Shown one piece after another: positions 1 to 7,514 of a DNA stretch of 13,746 bases (within the stretch, counting starts at the first letter, position 1; each line of letters opens with the position of its first letter). The DNA comes from Methanimicrococcus sp034006575 (lineage in GTDB: Archaea; Halobacteriota; Methanosarcinia; Methanosarcinales; Methanosarcinaceae), in assembly GCA_034006575.1 (NCBI GenBank), contig JAVESN010000045.1, positions 1 to 13,746 of the forward strand, in the 5' to 3' direction. A model generated the notes under the pieces. The model saw only the letters and a program-made list of their open reading frames with translations, was not told where the DNA came from and searched no databases. The position numbers were made by a program, and so were the translations under genes.

Positions 1-62
1 TTTTTTTATTTTTACTTGTTATTTTCTTTTTTTATTTTTACTTGTTATTTTCTTTTTTTATT
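1..62. repeat. 26-bp tandem repeat, T-rich
   Basis: A T-rich unit repeats with an exact 26-base period, a little over two copies. The interrupting A residues at 8, 14, 21 and 34 recur at 34, 40, 47 and 60. The array is cut by the window edge, so its true length is unknown. It opens a longer T-rich tract that continues to about 240 and translates only to phenylalanine-rich nonsense, so I read it as the 3' spacer of a gene to the left, possibly acting as a poly-U terminator. Confidence 0.8.
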
Positions 63-499
63 TGTTTTTTTATCCGTTCTTTTTACTTTTCATTTTTTCC
101 TGCCGTTTCATTTTTCATATTTCATTTTCTTTTATTTTCTTTTCTTTTTTACTTCTGTTTTTTATTTCTATTTTTGTTTTTATATCGTTTTTCTTCTCTT
201 CTTTGAATTCGCCGTGTTTTTTGTTCCTCTTTTTTTTCACTTTTAGAAACAAATATTATATAGGAAAATACCTATTCTCAAGCAAGACTTTCTGTTATTG
301 CCGCACTCTATCGTTTTTATTCGATGTTTTCGGAACGGATTGTGTTTTTCCAAATAAGGCAAACCGTTAACACTTGCTTTATTTCGGATTGTCATACAAA
401 TCATTTTTATTTCAATTATAATTTTTAATTTTAATTATATTGGATTTATTGATTTTGATTTTTATATTTTTATGAATTTGCTTAAAAAGAGGAACAACA
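63..499 (+). other. Spacer and probable long leader of hppA
   Basis: Bases 63-240 are T-rich with no credible gene. A TATA-like element lies at 250-262 (AAATATTATATAG). Bases 280-400 are noticeably less AT-rich and contain a short inverted pair (AACGG near 336, CCGTT near 364) and a direct repeat of CGGATTGT. This fits a long 5' untranslated leader of hppA. A second TATA-like stretch (TTTATATTTTTA, 461-472) lies too close to the start codon to leave much leader. A purine-rich AAGAGGA at 487-493 serves as the hppA ribosome binding site. No transcription start can be fixed from sequence alone. Confidence 0.4.
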
Positions 500-2545
500 A
501 TGGATTTGGGATACTTGATTTATTTGGCTCCGATTTCCGGTTTGGTCAGTCTTCTCTTTGCGGCTCTTTTGGCTAAAAAAGTCCTTGCCGAGGACAAGGG
601 CACAAAAGAAATGCAAGAGATTGCGGCAGCCATTCAGGAAGGGGCTATGGCTTACTTGAATCGCCAATACAAAACCATCGCAGTCGTCGCGGTTATTTTA
701 ACCGTTTTAATCGCCGTCCTTTTGCCTAAAGAGGATTATTACAGCGTTAAAGTTGCAATCGGTTTTGTTTTTGGTGCGCTCGCGTCCGCTGCGGCGGGAT
801 ATATCGGCATGAATGTTTCCGTTCGCGCCAATGTCCGAACGGCGGCGGCCGCTAAAAAAAGTTTGGAACACGCTTTAAACGTCGCTTTTCGCGGCGGCGC
901 CGTGACGGGACTTGCGGTTGTCGGTCTTTCGATTATCGGTGTCAGTGTTTTTTATATTGTTTACGGTGATGTGGATTTGGTCATCGGATTCGGATTCGGT
1001 GCCAGTTTGATCAGTTTGTTTGCCAGAGTCGGCGGCGGCATCTATACAAAAGCGGCTGATGTCGGCGCGGACATTGTCGGAAAAGTCGAAGCGGGCATTC
1101 CCGAAGACGACCCGAGAAATCCGGCCGTGATTGCGGATAACGTCGGGGACAACGTCGGCGACTGTGCCGGTATGGGCGCGGATTTGTTTGAAACGTACGC
1201 CGTCACTTTGCTTGCCGCAATGCTTTTAGGATCTCTTGTCGAAGGCTCCATCGCAAACGCGATTCTTTACCCGTTAATGCTTGGCGCACTCGCTATTTTT
1301 GTGACGATTATTTCTTTGTTCTTCGTCCGTCTCGGAAAAAACAAGAACATCATGAACGCGCTTTACAAAGGCGTGGCTGCGGCGACAATCATCAGCGCCG
1401 TCATTTTCTTCTTTATTACGCAGTACTTAATCGGTGATTCCAAGTTCTATATCGCGGCTCTTGTCGGTATGGTTATTACGGTTTTGATGGTGATTATTAC
1501 CGAATATTACACTTCCACCAAGTACCGCCCGGTCAAAGAAATTGCCGATGCTTCTCAAACGGGCGCCGGAACCAACGTGATTTCCGGTTTGTCTTTCGGT
1601 TTTGAAAGTACGGCTTTTCCCGTTCTTGTAATCGTCGCCGGTATTTTGGTTTCATTCTTTGTCGTCGGCGGGATGAGCAATCCGACGGTCGGCCTTTACG
1701 GGATTTCTATTGCGGCTGTCGCGATGCTTTCCACAACCGGCATGATTGTTGCTTTGGATTGCTACGGTCCGATTACGGACAATGCCGGCGGTATTGCCGA
1801 GATGTCTAAACAACCCGAATCCGTTCGTGAAATCACGGACGAACTTGACGCGGTCGGAAACACGACAAAGGCGGTCACCAAAGGATATGCGATCGGCTCT
1901 GCTGCTCTCGGCGCGCTTGCGCTTTTTGCGGACTACAAACTTCGCGTCGACTTGGGCGCCGGCTCTCTTTCGATTGACAATCCGCTTGTTTTGGTCGGTC
2001 TTTTAATCGGCGGTCTTTTGCCGTTTATTTTCTCCTCCGTGACCATGCGCGCTGTCAGCAAAGCGGCCATGAAGGTCGTTGATGAAGTGCGCCGCCAATT
2101 CCGGGAAATTCCGGGAATCATGGACGGAACCGCAAAACCCGAATACGGCAAGTGTGTCGACATCGTCACAACCGCCGCTCTTCGTGAAATGGTTATTCCG
2201 GGTTTGCTGGCCATCGTCGTTCCGGTGGCTGTCGGGATTATTTTCGGCTCCGAAGCGCTTGCCGGTCTTTTAATCGGTATCATCGTTGTCGGTTTGATGC
2301 TTGCCATGACGCTTAACAACGCCGGCGGCGCATGGGACAACGCTAAAAAGTTAATCGAGTCCGGTCTTTACGGCGGCAAAGGCTCTGAAGCCCACAAAGC
2401 CGCAGTTGTCGGCGACACCGTCGGCGATCCCGCCAAGGACACATCCGGTCCCGGGTTGAACGCTTTAATCAAAGTTGTCAACATGGTCGCCATTCTTTTC
2501 GCAACGCTTTTCATCAGCGGCGGATTGATCGGCGGTTTATTCTAA
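500..2545 (+). CDS. hppA: Membrane-bound pyrophosphatase, predicted K+-independent proton pump
   Basis: This is an integral membrane pyrophosphatase of 681 residues, the usual family length, with about 16 predicted membrane segments. It hydrolyses pyrophosphate and pumps ions outward. The catalytic signatures are intact: DVGADIVGKVE at 187-197, DDPRNP at 203-208, DNVGDNVGDCAGMGADLFE at 213-231, and the C-terminal VGDTVGDPAKDTSG at 637-650 with Asp639, Asp643, Lys646 and Asp647. The segment GNTTKAVT (453-460) carries Lys457 and Thr460. In this family that pair replaces the K+ ion, so the enzyme should be K+-independent, and the members of that class characterised so far pump H+. The ATG at 500 follows AAGAGGA. 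The gene is monocistronic, with a hairpin terminator right after the stop. In a methanogen it would recover energy from biosynthetic pyrophosphate. Confidence 0.97.
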   Translation: MDLGYLIYLAPISGLVSLLFAALLAKKVLAEDKGTKEMQEIAAAIQEGAMAYLNRQYKTIAVVAVILTVLIAVLLPKEDYYSVKVAIGFVFGALASAAAGYIGMNVSVRANVRTAAAAKKSLEHALNVAFRGGAVTGLAVVGLSIIGVSVFYIVYGDVDLVIGFGFGASLISLFARVGGGIYTKAADVGADIVGKVEAGIPEDDPRNPAVIADNVGDNVGDCAGMGADLFETYAVTLLAAMLLGSLVEGSIANAILYPLMLGALAIFVTIISLFFVRLGKNKNIMNALYKGVAAATIISAVIFFFITQYLIGDSKFYIAALVGMVITVLMVIITEYYTSTKYRPVKEIADASQTGAGTNVISGLSFGFESTAFPVLVIVAGILVSFFVVGGMSNPTVGLYGISIAAVAMLSTTGMIVALDCYGPITDNAGGIAEMSKQPESVREITDELDAVGNTTKAVTKGYAIGSAALGALALFADYKLRVDLGAGSLSIDNPLVLVGLLIGGLLPFIFSSVTMRAVSKAAMKVVDEVRRQFREIPGIMDGTAKPEYGKCVDIVTTAALREMVIPGLLAIVVPVAVGIIFGSEALAGLLIGIIVVGLMLAMTLNNAGGAWDNAKKLIESGLYGGKGSEAHKAAVVGDTVGDPAKDTSGPGLNALIKVVNMVAILFATLFISGGLIGGLF

Positions 2546-2557
2546 AGAATTCATTGA

Positions 2558-2583
2558 AAGAAATGAGATTTTCTCATTTTTTC
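2558..2583 (+). terminator. Hairpin plus U-tract after hppA
   Basis: AAATGAGA (2561-2568) pairs perfectly with TCTCATTT (2572-2579) across a three-base loop. The stem can be lengthened by two further A-T pairs and a G-T pair into the following T run. It begins 13 bases after the hppA stop codon and leads into a T-rich tract to about 2700, which fits termination of the hppA transcript. Confidence 0.75.
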
Positions 2584-2703
2584 CTTTATTCTTTTATCTT
2601 TTTTATTTTTTTATTCTCATTATCTTTTTATCTGACTTCTTCTATGTTCTCATTATATTCTATATTTTTACATTTCTATATTTTTATATATTTTTTAAAT
2701 TCG

Positions 2704-2716
2704 GGTGATCTTTTTG
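2704..2716 (+). promoter_or_regulatory. RBS GGTGATC and TTG start of the PUA gene
   Basis: GGTGATC (2704-2710) matches the archaeal anti-Shine-Dalgarno complement closely. The GTG inside it is in frame and could be miscalled as the start. The correct start is more likely the TTG at 2714, five bases after GGTGA. The product then begins (M)KIKSR-x2-LRK, the usual N-terminus of the family. TATA-like stretches at 2659-2669 and 2676-2690 are the likely promoters. Confidence 0.7.
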
Positions 2717-3199
2717 AAAATAAAGTCCAGAGTCAGTCTTCGCAAAAATGATAAAAATAAGATGGTTGAAACGCTTCGTTTGATTTACGGGGAGGATGTT
2801 TCCGTATTTTTAGATTCTAAATTTGAAGTGGTTACAACGGATGAATACAAAGTCATTTTCGTTGACGGGAAACAAATGTTTATTGAATACGACGGGGTTC
2901 TTTTTCCGACCGTTCGCGGGGCGCTTGAATTTCTTCCGAAGTCTAAAATCGTTACCGTGGATATGGGAGCCGTTAAGTTCGTCGTCAACGGCGCCGATAT
3001 CATGAGCCCGGGAATTACGGCGGCGGACTCTTCGATTCAAAAAGACGATTTGGTGGTGATTGTGGAAGAAACGCACAAAAAACCGCTGGCCATCGGGCGC
3101 GCTTTAATTTCGGGGGCGGAAATGGAGGCGTCCGAATCGGGAAAAGCGATAAAATCTTTATCCTTTGTCGGCGATGCTTTGTGGGGTCTTGAACTTTAA
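2714..3199 (+). CDS. PUA-domain RNA-binding protein, MCT-1-like
   Basis: The product has 161 residues if it starts at TTG 2714. The N-terminal KIKSR-x2-LRK and the helical segment up to VFLDSKFEV match the archaeal relatives of eukaryotic MCT-1 (the MCTS1 half of the DENR/MCTS1 recycling factor). A C-terminal PUA domain follows: the stretch from SKIVTVDMGAVKFVVNGADIM to SPGI and the later KKPLAIGRALISGAEM are typical PUA strands that bind structured RNA. In eukaryotes these proteins act in ribosome recycling and re-initiation; the archaeal role is inferred to be translational. It stands alone, 168 bases after hppA and 652 before sepF. Base use resembles its neighbours. Confidence 0.85.
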   Translation: MKIKSRVSLRKNDKNKMVETLRLIYGEDVSVFLDSKFEVVTTDEYKVIFVDGKQMFIEYDGVLFPTVRGALEFLPKSKIVTVDMGAVKFVVNGADIMSPGITAADSSIQKDDLVVIVEETHKKPLAIGRALISGAEMEASESGKAIKSLSFVGDALWGLEL

Positions 3200-3210
3200 T
3201 TTGAAGATCG

Positions 3211-3586
3211 GTCGAACTTGAGTCGGGTTTGAATGATTTAAATTTGAGTTTGAACGGTTTTGAATGGTTTGAATGATTTGAATTTGAGTTTGAACGATTT
3301 TGAATGGTTTGAATAACTTGAATTTGGGTTTGAACGATTTTGAATGATTTGAATTTAGGTTTGAACGATTTTGAATGGTTTGAATAATTTGAATTTAGGT
3401 TTGAACGATTTTGAATGGTTTGAATGATTTGAATTTAGGTTTGAACGATTTTGAATGGTTTGAATGATTTGAATTTGAGTTTGAACGGTTTTGAATAGTT
3501 TGAATAACTTGAATTTGGGTTTGAACGATTTTGAATGGTTTGAATGATTTGAATTTGAGTTTGAACGGTTTTGAATGGTTTGAATT
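3211..3586. repeat. 40-bp tandem repeat array, TTTGAA-phased
   Basis: GTTTGAACG anchors occur at 3248, 3288, 3328, 3359, 3399, 3439, 3479, 3519 and 3559, giving intervals of 40, 40, 31, 40, 40, 40, 40 and 40. The short unit lacks one 9-base submodule. A diverged copy begins near 3211. Each unit holds four GAA-containing submodules at spacings of about 10, 9, 9 and 12 bases, so TTTGAA recurs about once per helical turn. Units 2 and 7 share the variant AACTTGAATTTGG, which points to a higher-order duplication. There are no unique spacers, so it is not a CRISPR array. The array fills most of the gap between the PUA gene and sepF. Confidence 0.93.
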
Positions 3587-3698
3587 TTATCAAATTCCAA
3601 ATCTAAAGTTTTATTAAAACGGTTCAAATTATTATAAAATTGGAATAAATCTAAAAAGGCGTTTTGCCGTTTGAATTCATTTTCTTTTTACACACAAG

Positions 3699-3708
3699 TT
3701 TATAAATA
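3699..3708 (+). promoter_or_regulatory. TATA box upstream of sepF
   Basis: TTTATAAATA is a near-ideal archaeal TATA box. A second candidate, TTTATATT, lies at 3725-3732. Transcription would begin at about 3732 or 3755, leaving a leader of roughly 100-120 bases before sepF. Confidence 0.6.
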
Positions 3709-3773
3709 TGTTTAACATTAATGCTTTATATTATTCTGTATAATTTTGAATAAATTATTGTAAATCATTCCTT

Positions 3774-3801
3774 CGGAAAAATCGGTTTTCCCGTTTTTTT
3801 T
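3774..3801 (+). terminator. Hairpin plus T8 inside the sepF leader
   Basis: CGGAAAA (3774-3780) can pair with TTTTCCCG (3786-3793) with one bulged C and a loop of about five bases. Eight T residues follow directly (3794-3801). It lies downstream of the best TATA boxes and upstream of the sepF ribosome binding site, so it could act as an attenuator. It could instead stop read-through from the left. Confidence 0.5.
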
Positions 3802-3841
3802 CGCGCACATTTACATTTATACACATTTAATAAAAGACAAA

Positions 3842-3854
3842 GGTGTTTCAATTG
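3842..3854 (+). promoter_or_regulatory. RBS GGTG and TTG start of sepF
   Basis: AAAGGTG ends at 3845 and the TTG start follows at 3852 after six bases. The GTG within the ribosome binding site is in frame and could be mistaken for the start. Starting at TTG gives (M)SFLKKILGG, the short amphipathic membrane-targeting helix expected at a SepF N-terminus. Confidence 0.7.
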
Positions 3855-4235
3855 AGTTTTTTGAAAAAAATTTTGGGCGGCTCCGGCTCCAAACAAGACG
3901 ATGATTATTCCGCATACATTGATCTCGACAAGTTTGAAAAGGACATTGACAGTAACGCGGGCGATGAGCCGGCAGAAACTTATGTCAAAATCGCGATTTT
4001 TACGCATTTTGATCAAATCACTTCCTTAAAAAAGGAAATCTATGACGGTAATATCTTAATCGTCGACATCTCCAACATCAAGTCCGACGAACGCCTCCGA
4101 AATCACCTCTTCAACGAATTGAAAGATGTCGTTTTAGACGTTCACGGCGACATTGTCGGCATGAAAGACAACAACATTCTCGTCACCCCGACCGGCATTA
4201 AAGTGGACCGTAAAAAAATCGGCGGCAATTATTAA
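3852..4235 (+). CDS. sepF: Archaeal cell-division protein SepF
   Basis: The product has 127 residues from TTG 3852. Residues 1-10 form a basic amphipathic helix (SFLKKILGG) that should bind the membrane. An acidic, probably disordered linker follows, then a compact SepF domain from about residue 43 to the end, with VDISNIKSDERLRNHLF and the terminal HGDIVGMKDNNILVTPTGIKV. In archaea that use FtsZ, SepF is the essential membrane anchor that recruits FtsZ to the division site; this is established for Haloferax and Methanobrevibacter. The glycine-containing C-terminal strand region corresponds to the dimer interface. The gene stands alone with its own promoter, leader hairpin and terminator. Confidence 0.9.
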   Translation: MSFLKKILGGSGSKQDDDYSAYIDLDKFEKDIDSNAGDEPAETYVKIAIFTHFDQITSLKKEIYDGNILIVDISNIKSDERLRNHLFNELKDVVLDVHGDIVGMKDNNILVTPTGIKVDRKKIGGNY

Positions 4236-4326
4236 TTTCCGCTCTTTTTTTATTTTTCATTCCGTTTTCTTAATTCTGATTCATATGTTTTTATATTTCT
4301 ATTTTTAACTCCTCCTCGCTGATTCT

Positions 4327-4349
4327 TATCGCTCCGCGATACGATTTTT
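4327..4349 (+). terminator. GC-rich hairpin and T-run after sepF
   Basis: TATCGC (4327-4332) and GCGATA (4336-4341) form a perfect six-pair stem with a TCC loop. CGA and five T residues follow. It is a GC-rich island in a very AT-rich spacer, about 90 bases after sepF. CTCCTCC at 4309-4315, just upstream, would be transcribed with it. Confidence 0.6.
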
Positions 4350-4789
4350 CCATCTTTTTGTTTGTTTAATTTTTCGTTATATAACTTTTTATTTAAATGT
4401 TTTAATCGTTTTTGAATCTTTTTTAAATTGTTTCTAAATTGTTTCTAAATTGTTTTTTTAATTTTTCTTAATTTCTCAATTTTTTTTGCTGTCGTGGAAA
4501 ATGCGTTACAAAAAATTCGAAATCAAATTCGCTTGAATTATTCCGTTTGTTCCGCTTGAATTCAGCCGACAATGGGTTTGAGTGATTTTTTGGTTTAATT
4601 CATGATTTTTTTTGAATGTTATTTCTTTTTTCAACCGAATTCTGTTGCGCTCAATATAAATCTCAATGATTTTTTTTGAACGGCATCTCTTTTTTTCCTA
4701 AAATGTATGATAATTTTTTATTTTTTTCACACTTTGTATAATCAAAACACTTAAATATCACACGGTATGTTATTTTAATAAATCAAAAA
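4350..4789. other. AT-rich spacer with short direct repeats
   Basis: No convincing gene is present. An 11-base unit AAATTGTTTCT repeats three times (4425-4457). GCTTGAATT occurs at 4531 and 4554. ATGATTTTTTTTGAA and its flanks recur at 4602 and 4666, exactly 64 bases apart. A less AT-rich patch at about 4490-4581 holds an 11-codon ORF and a further short in-frame stretch, perhaps a gene remnant. TTATTTTAATAA at 4770-4781 is a perfect dyad. Confidence 0.6.
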
Positions 4790-4864
4790 AAGATTCAATC
4801 TTATTGTTTTTGATTCTTATAAAAACAAATTGTTTAATTTTCGGACAAGTCAAAAAATAGGGTG
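4790..4864 (+). promoter_or_regulatory. Dyad-rich promoter of the uptake operon
   Basis: AAGATTCAATCTT (4790-4802) is a perfect dyad with a central C. TTGTTTTT (4804-4811) and AAAAACAA (4821-4828) form an eight-pair inverted repeat whose nine-base centre and right arm contain the TATA-like TTATAAAAA (4817-4825). Transcription would begin near 4850. GGGTG at 4860-4864 is the ribosome binding site for ATG 4873. Dyads abutting and spanning the TATA box suggest a repressor operator. Confidence 0.5.
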
Positions 4865-4872
4865 TTATTCAA

Positions 4873-6504
4873 ATGAACCATAATAAAAGACTGTTTTTAT
4901 TTTTTGCACTGCTCATACTTGTGACTTTAATGGTTGCGGGTTGTATTGATACGGATGGAAATCCCGATGTCAAACGTACGGAATCGCAAAATGCGGATGT
5001 CCTTCGCCTTGCCGGCGGAGATTACGGTTATCCGCAACCGTTTTCAATATCTCCGAGAGGGCCCGGATCATCCAAAGTCAGAATGATTTTTGACACATTG
5101 TTGGAAAGGGATGAAAAAGGTTCCATCCCCTGGCTGGCAGAAAGCTGGGAGATCAGCTCGGACGGAACAGAGTACACGCTTTATCTCCGAGAAGGCATCG
5201 TTTGGAGCGACGGAGAGCCTTTTACGGCAAACGATGTCAAATTCACGTTCGATTATGAGCAAAAATACATTCCCATTGCCGGAGGGATGGAAGCCGGCAT
5301 CGTGGACCATGTTCAAGTGATAGACGACAACACCGTCAAATTCGTCCTCATCCAACCGTTCTCCTCTTTCCTTTCTAAACTGACGAGTTTTATGATTATT
5401 CCGGAACACATATACAAAAACGTAGAGGACCCCGCCGGATTCCTCGGCAAAGAAGCCGTAATCGGCACAGGACCGTTTCTTTTAGACCAATTTCATAAAG
5501 AGCACGGAAGTTACAGGTTTATATCCAACGATAAGTTTTGGGGACCCGACACCGTCGTTGAAACGGTTGAATTTGTTCCGGTCAGTGACGAAATGCTCTC
5601 TTTTGAACAAGGGGAAATTGATTTCGCAAGTCTTTCTCCCGATGTCTTTAATCGCTTTGCTTCCGACAAAGATATCAGAATCGTTCAACAGCCCGCCGTT
5701 TGGGCTTACCAGCTTTACTTCAACATGAATAAACGAACAGAGTTGAACGACGTAAAAGTAAGGCAGGCTTTCGTTTATGCCATCGACCGCGAAGAACTCG
5801 TCGAAAAAGTCGGACGAGGCGCGGGAAAACCCGGCCGGATGGGCATCCTTCCCGAAGACCACATATGGTACAACGCCGACCAACCGGAGTATTCTTTTAA
5901 TCCTGAAATGGCCAAAAAGTTATTGGATGAAGCCGGGTGGATTGACACCGACGGCGACGGAATACGCGACAAGGGCGGAAAAAAATTATCATACGTATTG
6001 ACGCTTTCAAGCGCCGAAGTCCGTATCGGCGAGCTTTTAAAACAAAGGCTCAATGATGTCGGAATCGATGTTCAGGTCAAAGCTTTGGAAACCAAATCCC
6101 GTGATTCAAACTTGAACAACGGAGATTTCGAACTGGCGATAAGCGGATACGGAGGCTGGGGAAGAGATGCCGATTATCTCCGGACACGATTCTGCAATAT
6201 CGTCTCCCAATCCGAAAGTGTTTCATCGGGAGCTACCGTTTTTGGTTATCACAATGACACATTAAATGCCCTTGGAGTTATGGAGCAGACGGAACTTGAC
6301 GATGAGAAACGTAAAGCCATCGTCTTTGAAATGCAAACTGTTCTTGCCGAAGACATACCCGCAATTCCGCTGTACTACACAACAAACCATGACGCGTGGC
6401 GCATCTCAAAATATGACGGGTGGATGAATATGTACGACCACCACGCAAGAACGCACAGCATTCTTTCATACGTCAAAAGGGAAGGAGTCGCAGCCAAAAG
6501 ATAA
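4873..6504 (+). CDS. Lipoprotein substrate-binding protein of an Opp/Nik-class ABC importer
   Basis: This is a 543-residue family 5 extracellular solute-binding protein. The N-terminus has basic residues, a hydrophobic stretch and the lipobox VAGC with Cys24 as the lipidation site, so it is anchored outside the membrane. The signature WSDGEPFTANDVKFTF lies near residues 113-128, and the middle region has QLYFNMNKR, VRQAFVYAIDRE and DTDGDGIRDKGGKKLSY, all typical of oligopeptide, dipeptide and nickel binding proteins. The C-terminus carries a histidine-rich DHHARTH (522-528) that might contact a metal ligand. ATG 4873 follows GGGTG. It heads an operon with a methyltransferase, two permeases and a fused ATPase. 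Peptide or chelated nickel are both possible ligands; sequence alone does not decide. Confidence 0.93.
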   Translation: MNHNKRLFLFFALLILVTLMVAGCIDTDGNPDVKRTESQNADVLRLAGGDYGYPQPFSISPRGPGSSKVRMIFDTLLERDEKGSIPWLAESWEISSDGTEYTLYLREGIVWSDGEPFTANDVKFTFDYEQKYIPIAGGMEAGIVDHVQVIDDNTVKFVLIQPFSSFLSKLTSFMIIPEHIYKNVEDPAGFLGKEAVIGTGPFLLDQFHKEHGSYRFISNDKFWGPDTVVETVEFVPVSDEMLSFEQGEIDFASLSPDVFNRFASDKDIRIVQQPAVWAYQLYFNMNKRTELNDVKVRQAFVYAIDREELVEKVGRGAGKPGRMGILPEDHIWYNADQPEYSFNPEMAKKLLDEAGWIDTDGDGIRDKGGKKLSYVLTLSSAEVRIGELLKQRLNDVGIDVQVKALETKSRDSNLNNGDFELAISGYGGWGRDADYLRTRFCNIVSQSESVSSGATVFGYHNDTLNALGVMEQTELDDEKRKAIVFEMQTVLAEDIPAIPLYYTTNHDAWRISKYDGWMNMYDHHARTHSILSYVKREGVAAKR

Positions 6505-6522
6505 TATTTTCCGAGTGATACA

Positions 6523-7404
6523 ATGACAGATCAAATAACCGAATCAATGGCAGAATCACGGCAAAAAAATAATATTCATAATTTGACGCAATGTTGGAAT
6601 AAATACGCCGAAAGCGGCGCCAATATTTTAGACGAGTGCCGAATGGCCGATATGTGGAACAAACGTTCCGGCAGTTACGCCAAAAACACGGAAAACGGCG
6701 GAAGGCAAAAAAAAGCGGATGAAATTCTCGAATTTTTGGAAGAATGCGGATTTAATCCCCGCGGAGCCAAAATTCTGGATATCGGATGCGGTCCCGGGAC
6801 TCTTTCCATCCCTCTTGCGAAACTTGGCGCGGATGTCACCGCTCTTGACATATCCTCCGGAATGCTTGAAAGACTTAAAGACGCCGTCAAGCAAGAATCC
6901 CTTCCCATCCATGTTATGGAATGCTCTTGGTGGACCGCGGATATCGACGCGCTTGGATTTCGAAACGAGTTTGACCTCGTGATTGCTTCGATGACTCCCG
7001 GGATAAAAGACGCCGAGAATTTCGACCGGATGATGGCCTGCTCCAAAAAATATTGCTATTACAGCAATTTTTTGAGAAGGGAAGAAGATTCGTCCTACCG
7101 TGAAATACGCCGCTCCATCCTCGGCGAGAATTCGGAAAATATCATGAGCGGGGCCGTTTTTCCCATCATGTATCTTTATCTCTCGGGTTATCAACCGTCC
7201 GTTCGGATCAATCATTCCGTATTCAAAGAGGAAACCGGCTGGCGGGAAGCGGCGGAACGGGCCATAGAATTCATCAGCCGGGGTCGTGATTTTGAGGACG
7301 CCGTTAAGGATGATATCATGGATTATTATCAAAAAATCTCTTCCAACGGAGTGTATTGTTTCGAATCGAACGTATACACCGGCATGATGGTCTGGGAAAT
7401 TTAA
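6523..7404 (+). CDS. Class I SAM-dependent methyltransferase inside the transporter operon
   Basis: This 293-residue protein has a Rossmann-type SAM-binding core. Motif I is ILDIGCGPG (84-92), the ribose-binding acidic position is Asp109 in ALDIS, and the motif-IV-like strand is FDLVIASMTPG (150-160). The first 65 residues are helical and not part of the core; the last 100 probably form a substrate-recognition region that I do not recognise. The ATG at 6523 follows GAGTGA, 18 bases after the binding-protein stop, so the two are almost certainly cotranscribed. Its position between binding protein and permeases suggests it modifies the transported ligand or a metallophore; that is inference. 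No catalytic motif identifies the acceptor. Confidence 0.88.
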   Translation: MTDQITESMAESRQKNNIHNLTQCWNKYAESGANILDECRMADMWNKRSGSYAKNTENGGRQKKADEILEFLEECGFNPRGAKILDIGCGPGTLSIPLAKLGADVTALDISSGMLERLKDAVKQESLPIHVMECSWWTADIDALGFRNEFDLVIASMTPGIKDAENFDRMMACSKKYCYYSNFLRREEDSSYREIRRSILGENSENIMSGAVFPIMYLYLSGYQPSVRINHSVFKEETGWREAAERAIEFISRGRDFEDAVKDDIMDYYQKISSNGVYCFESNVYTGMMVWEI

Positions 7405-7406
7405 GG

Positions 7407-7514
7407 GCGGATGTTTCGGCATGACGGTTGAGATGTTTAACAGCGGATGCATCGGCATGACGGTTGAGACGTTTAACGGCGGATGTGTCAACAAGATGAT
7501 TAAAAATTTGAACG
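7407..7514. repeat. 36-bp tandem repeat, three copies
   Basis: Units start at 7407, 7443 and 7479, each beginning GCGGATG. Units 1 and 2 differ at only four of 36 positions and share TCGGCATGACGGTTGAGA; unit 3 is more diverged. A fourth partial copy (GCGAGTGAATG, 7515-7525) merges into the oppB start region. The period is a multiple of three and one reading frame stays open across all units. Unlike every other gap in the window, this stretch is not AT-rich. Confidence 0.9.

Noticed and set aside
16..370. Two overlapping phenylalanine-rich reading frames
   Set aside because: They arise from poly-T repeat DNA, have no ribosome binding site and no recognisable protein features.
324..428. A 34-codon ORF in the hppA leader
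   Set aside because: It has no ribosome binding site, no recognisable motif and runs into AT-rich low-complexity codons at its end.
3211..3586. CRISPR array
   Set aside because: The units are contiguous with no unique spacers, and no cas genes are nearby.
3355..3627. Minus-strand ORF of Asn, Ser, Phe and Lys repeats
   Set aside because: It is the translation of the 40-bp array; the period is not a multiple of three and the product is low complexity.
4763..4770. NikR-type operator half site (GTATG)
   Set aside because: No matching second half lies at the required spacing, so a single GTATG is chance.
6628..7494. 288-codon minus-strand ORF
   Set aside because: It is the antisense shadow of the well-supported methyltransferase, with no family features.
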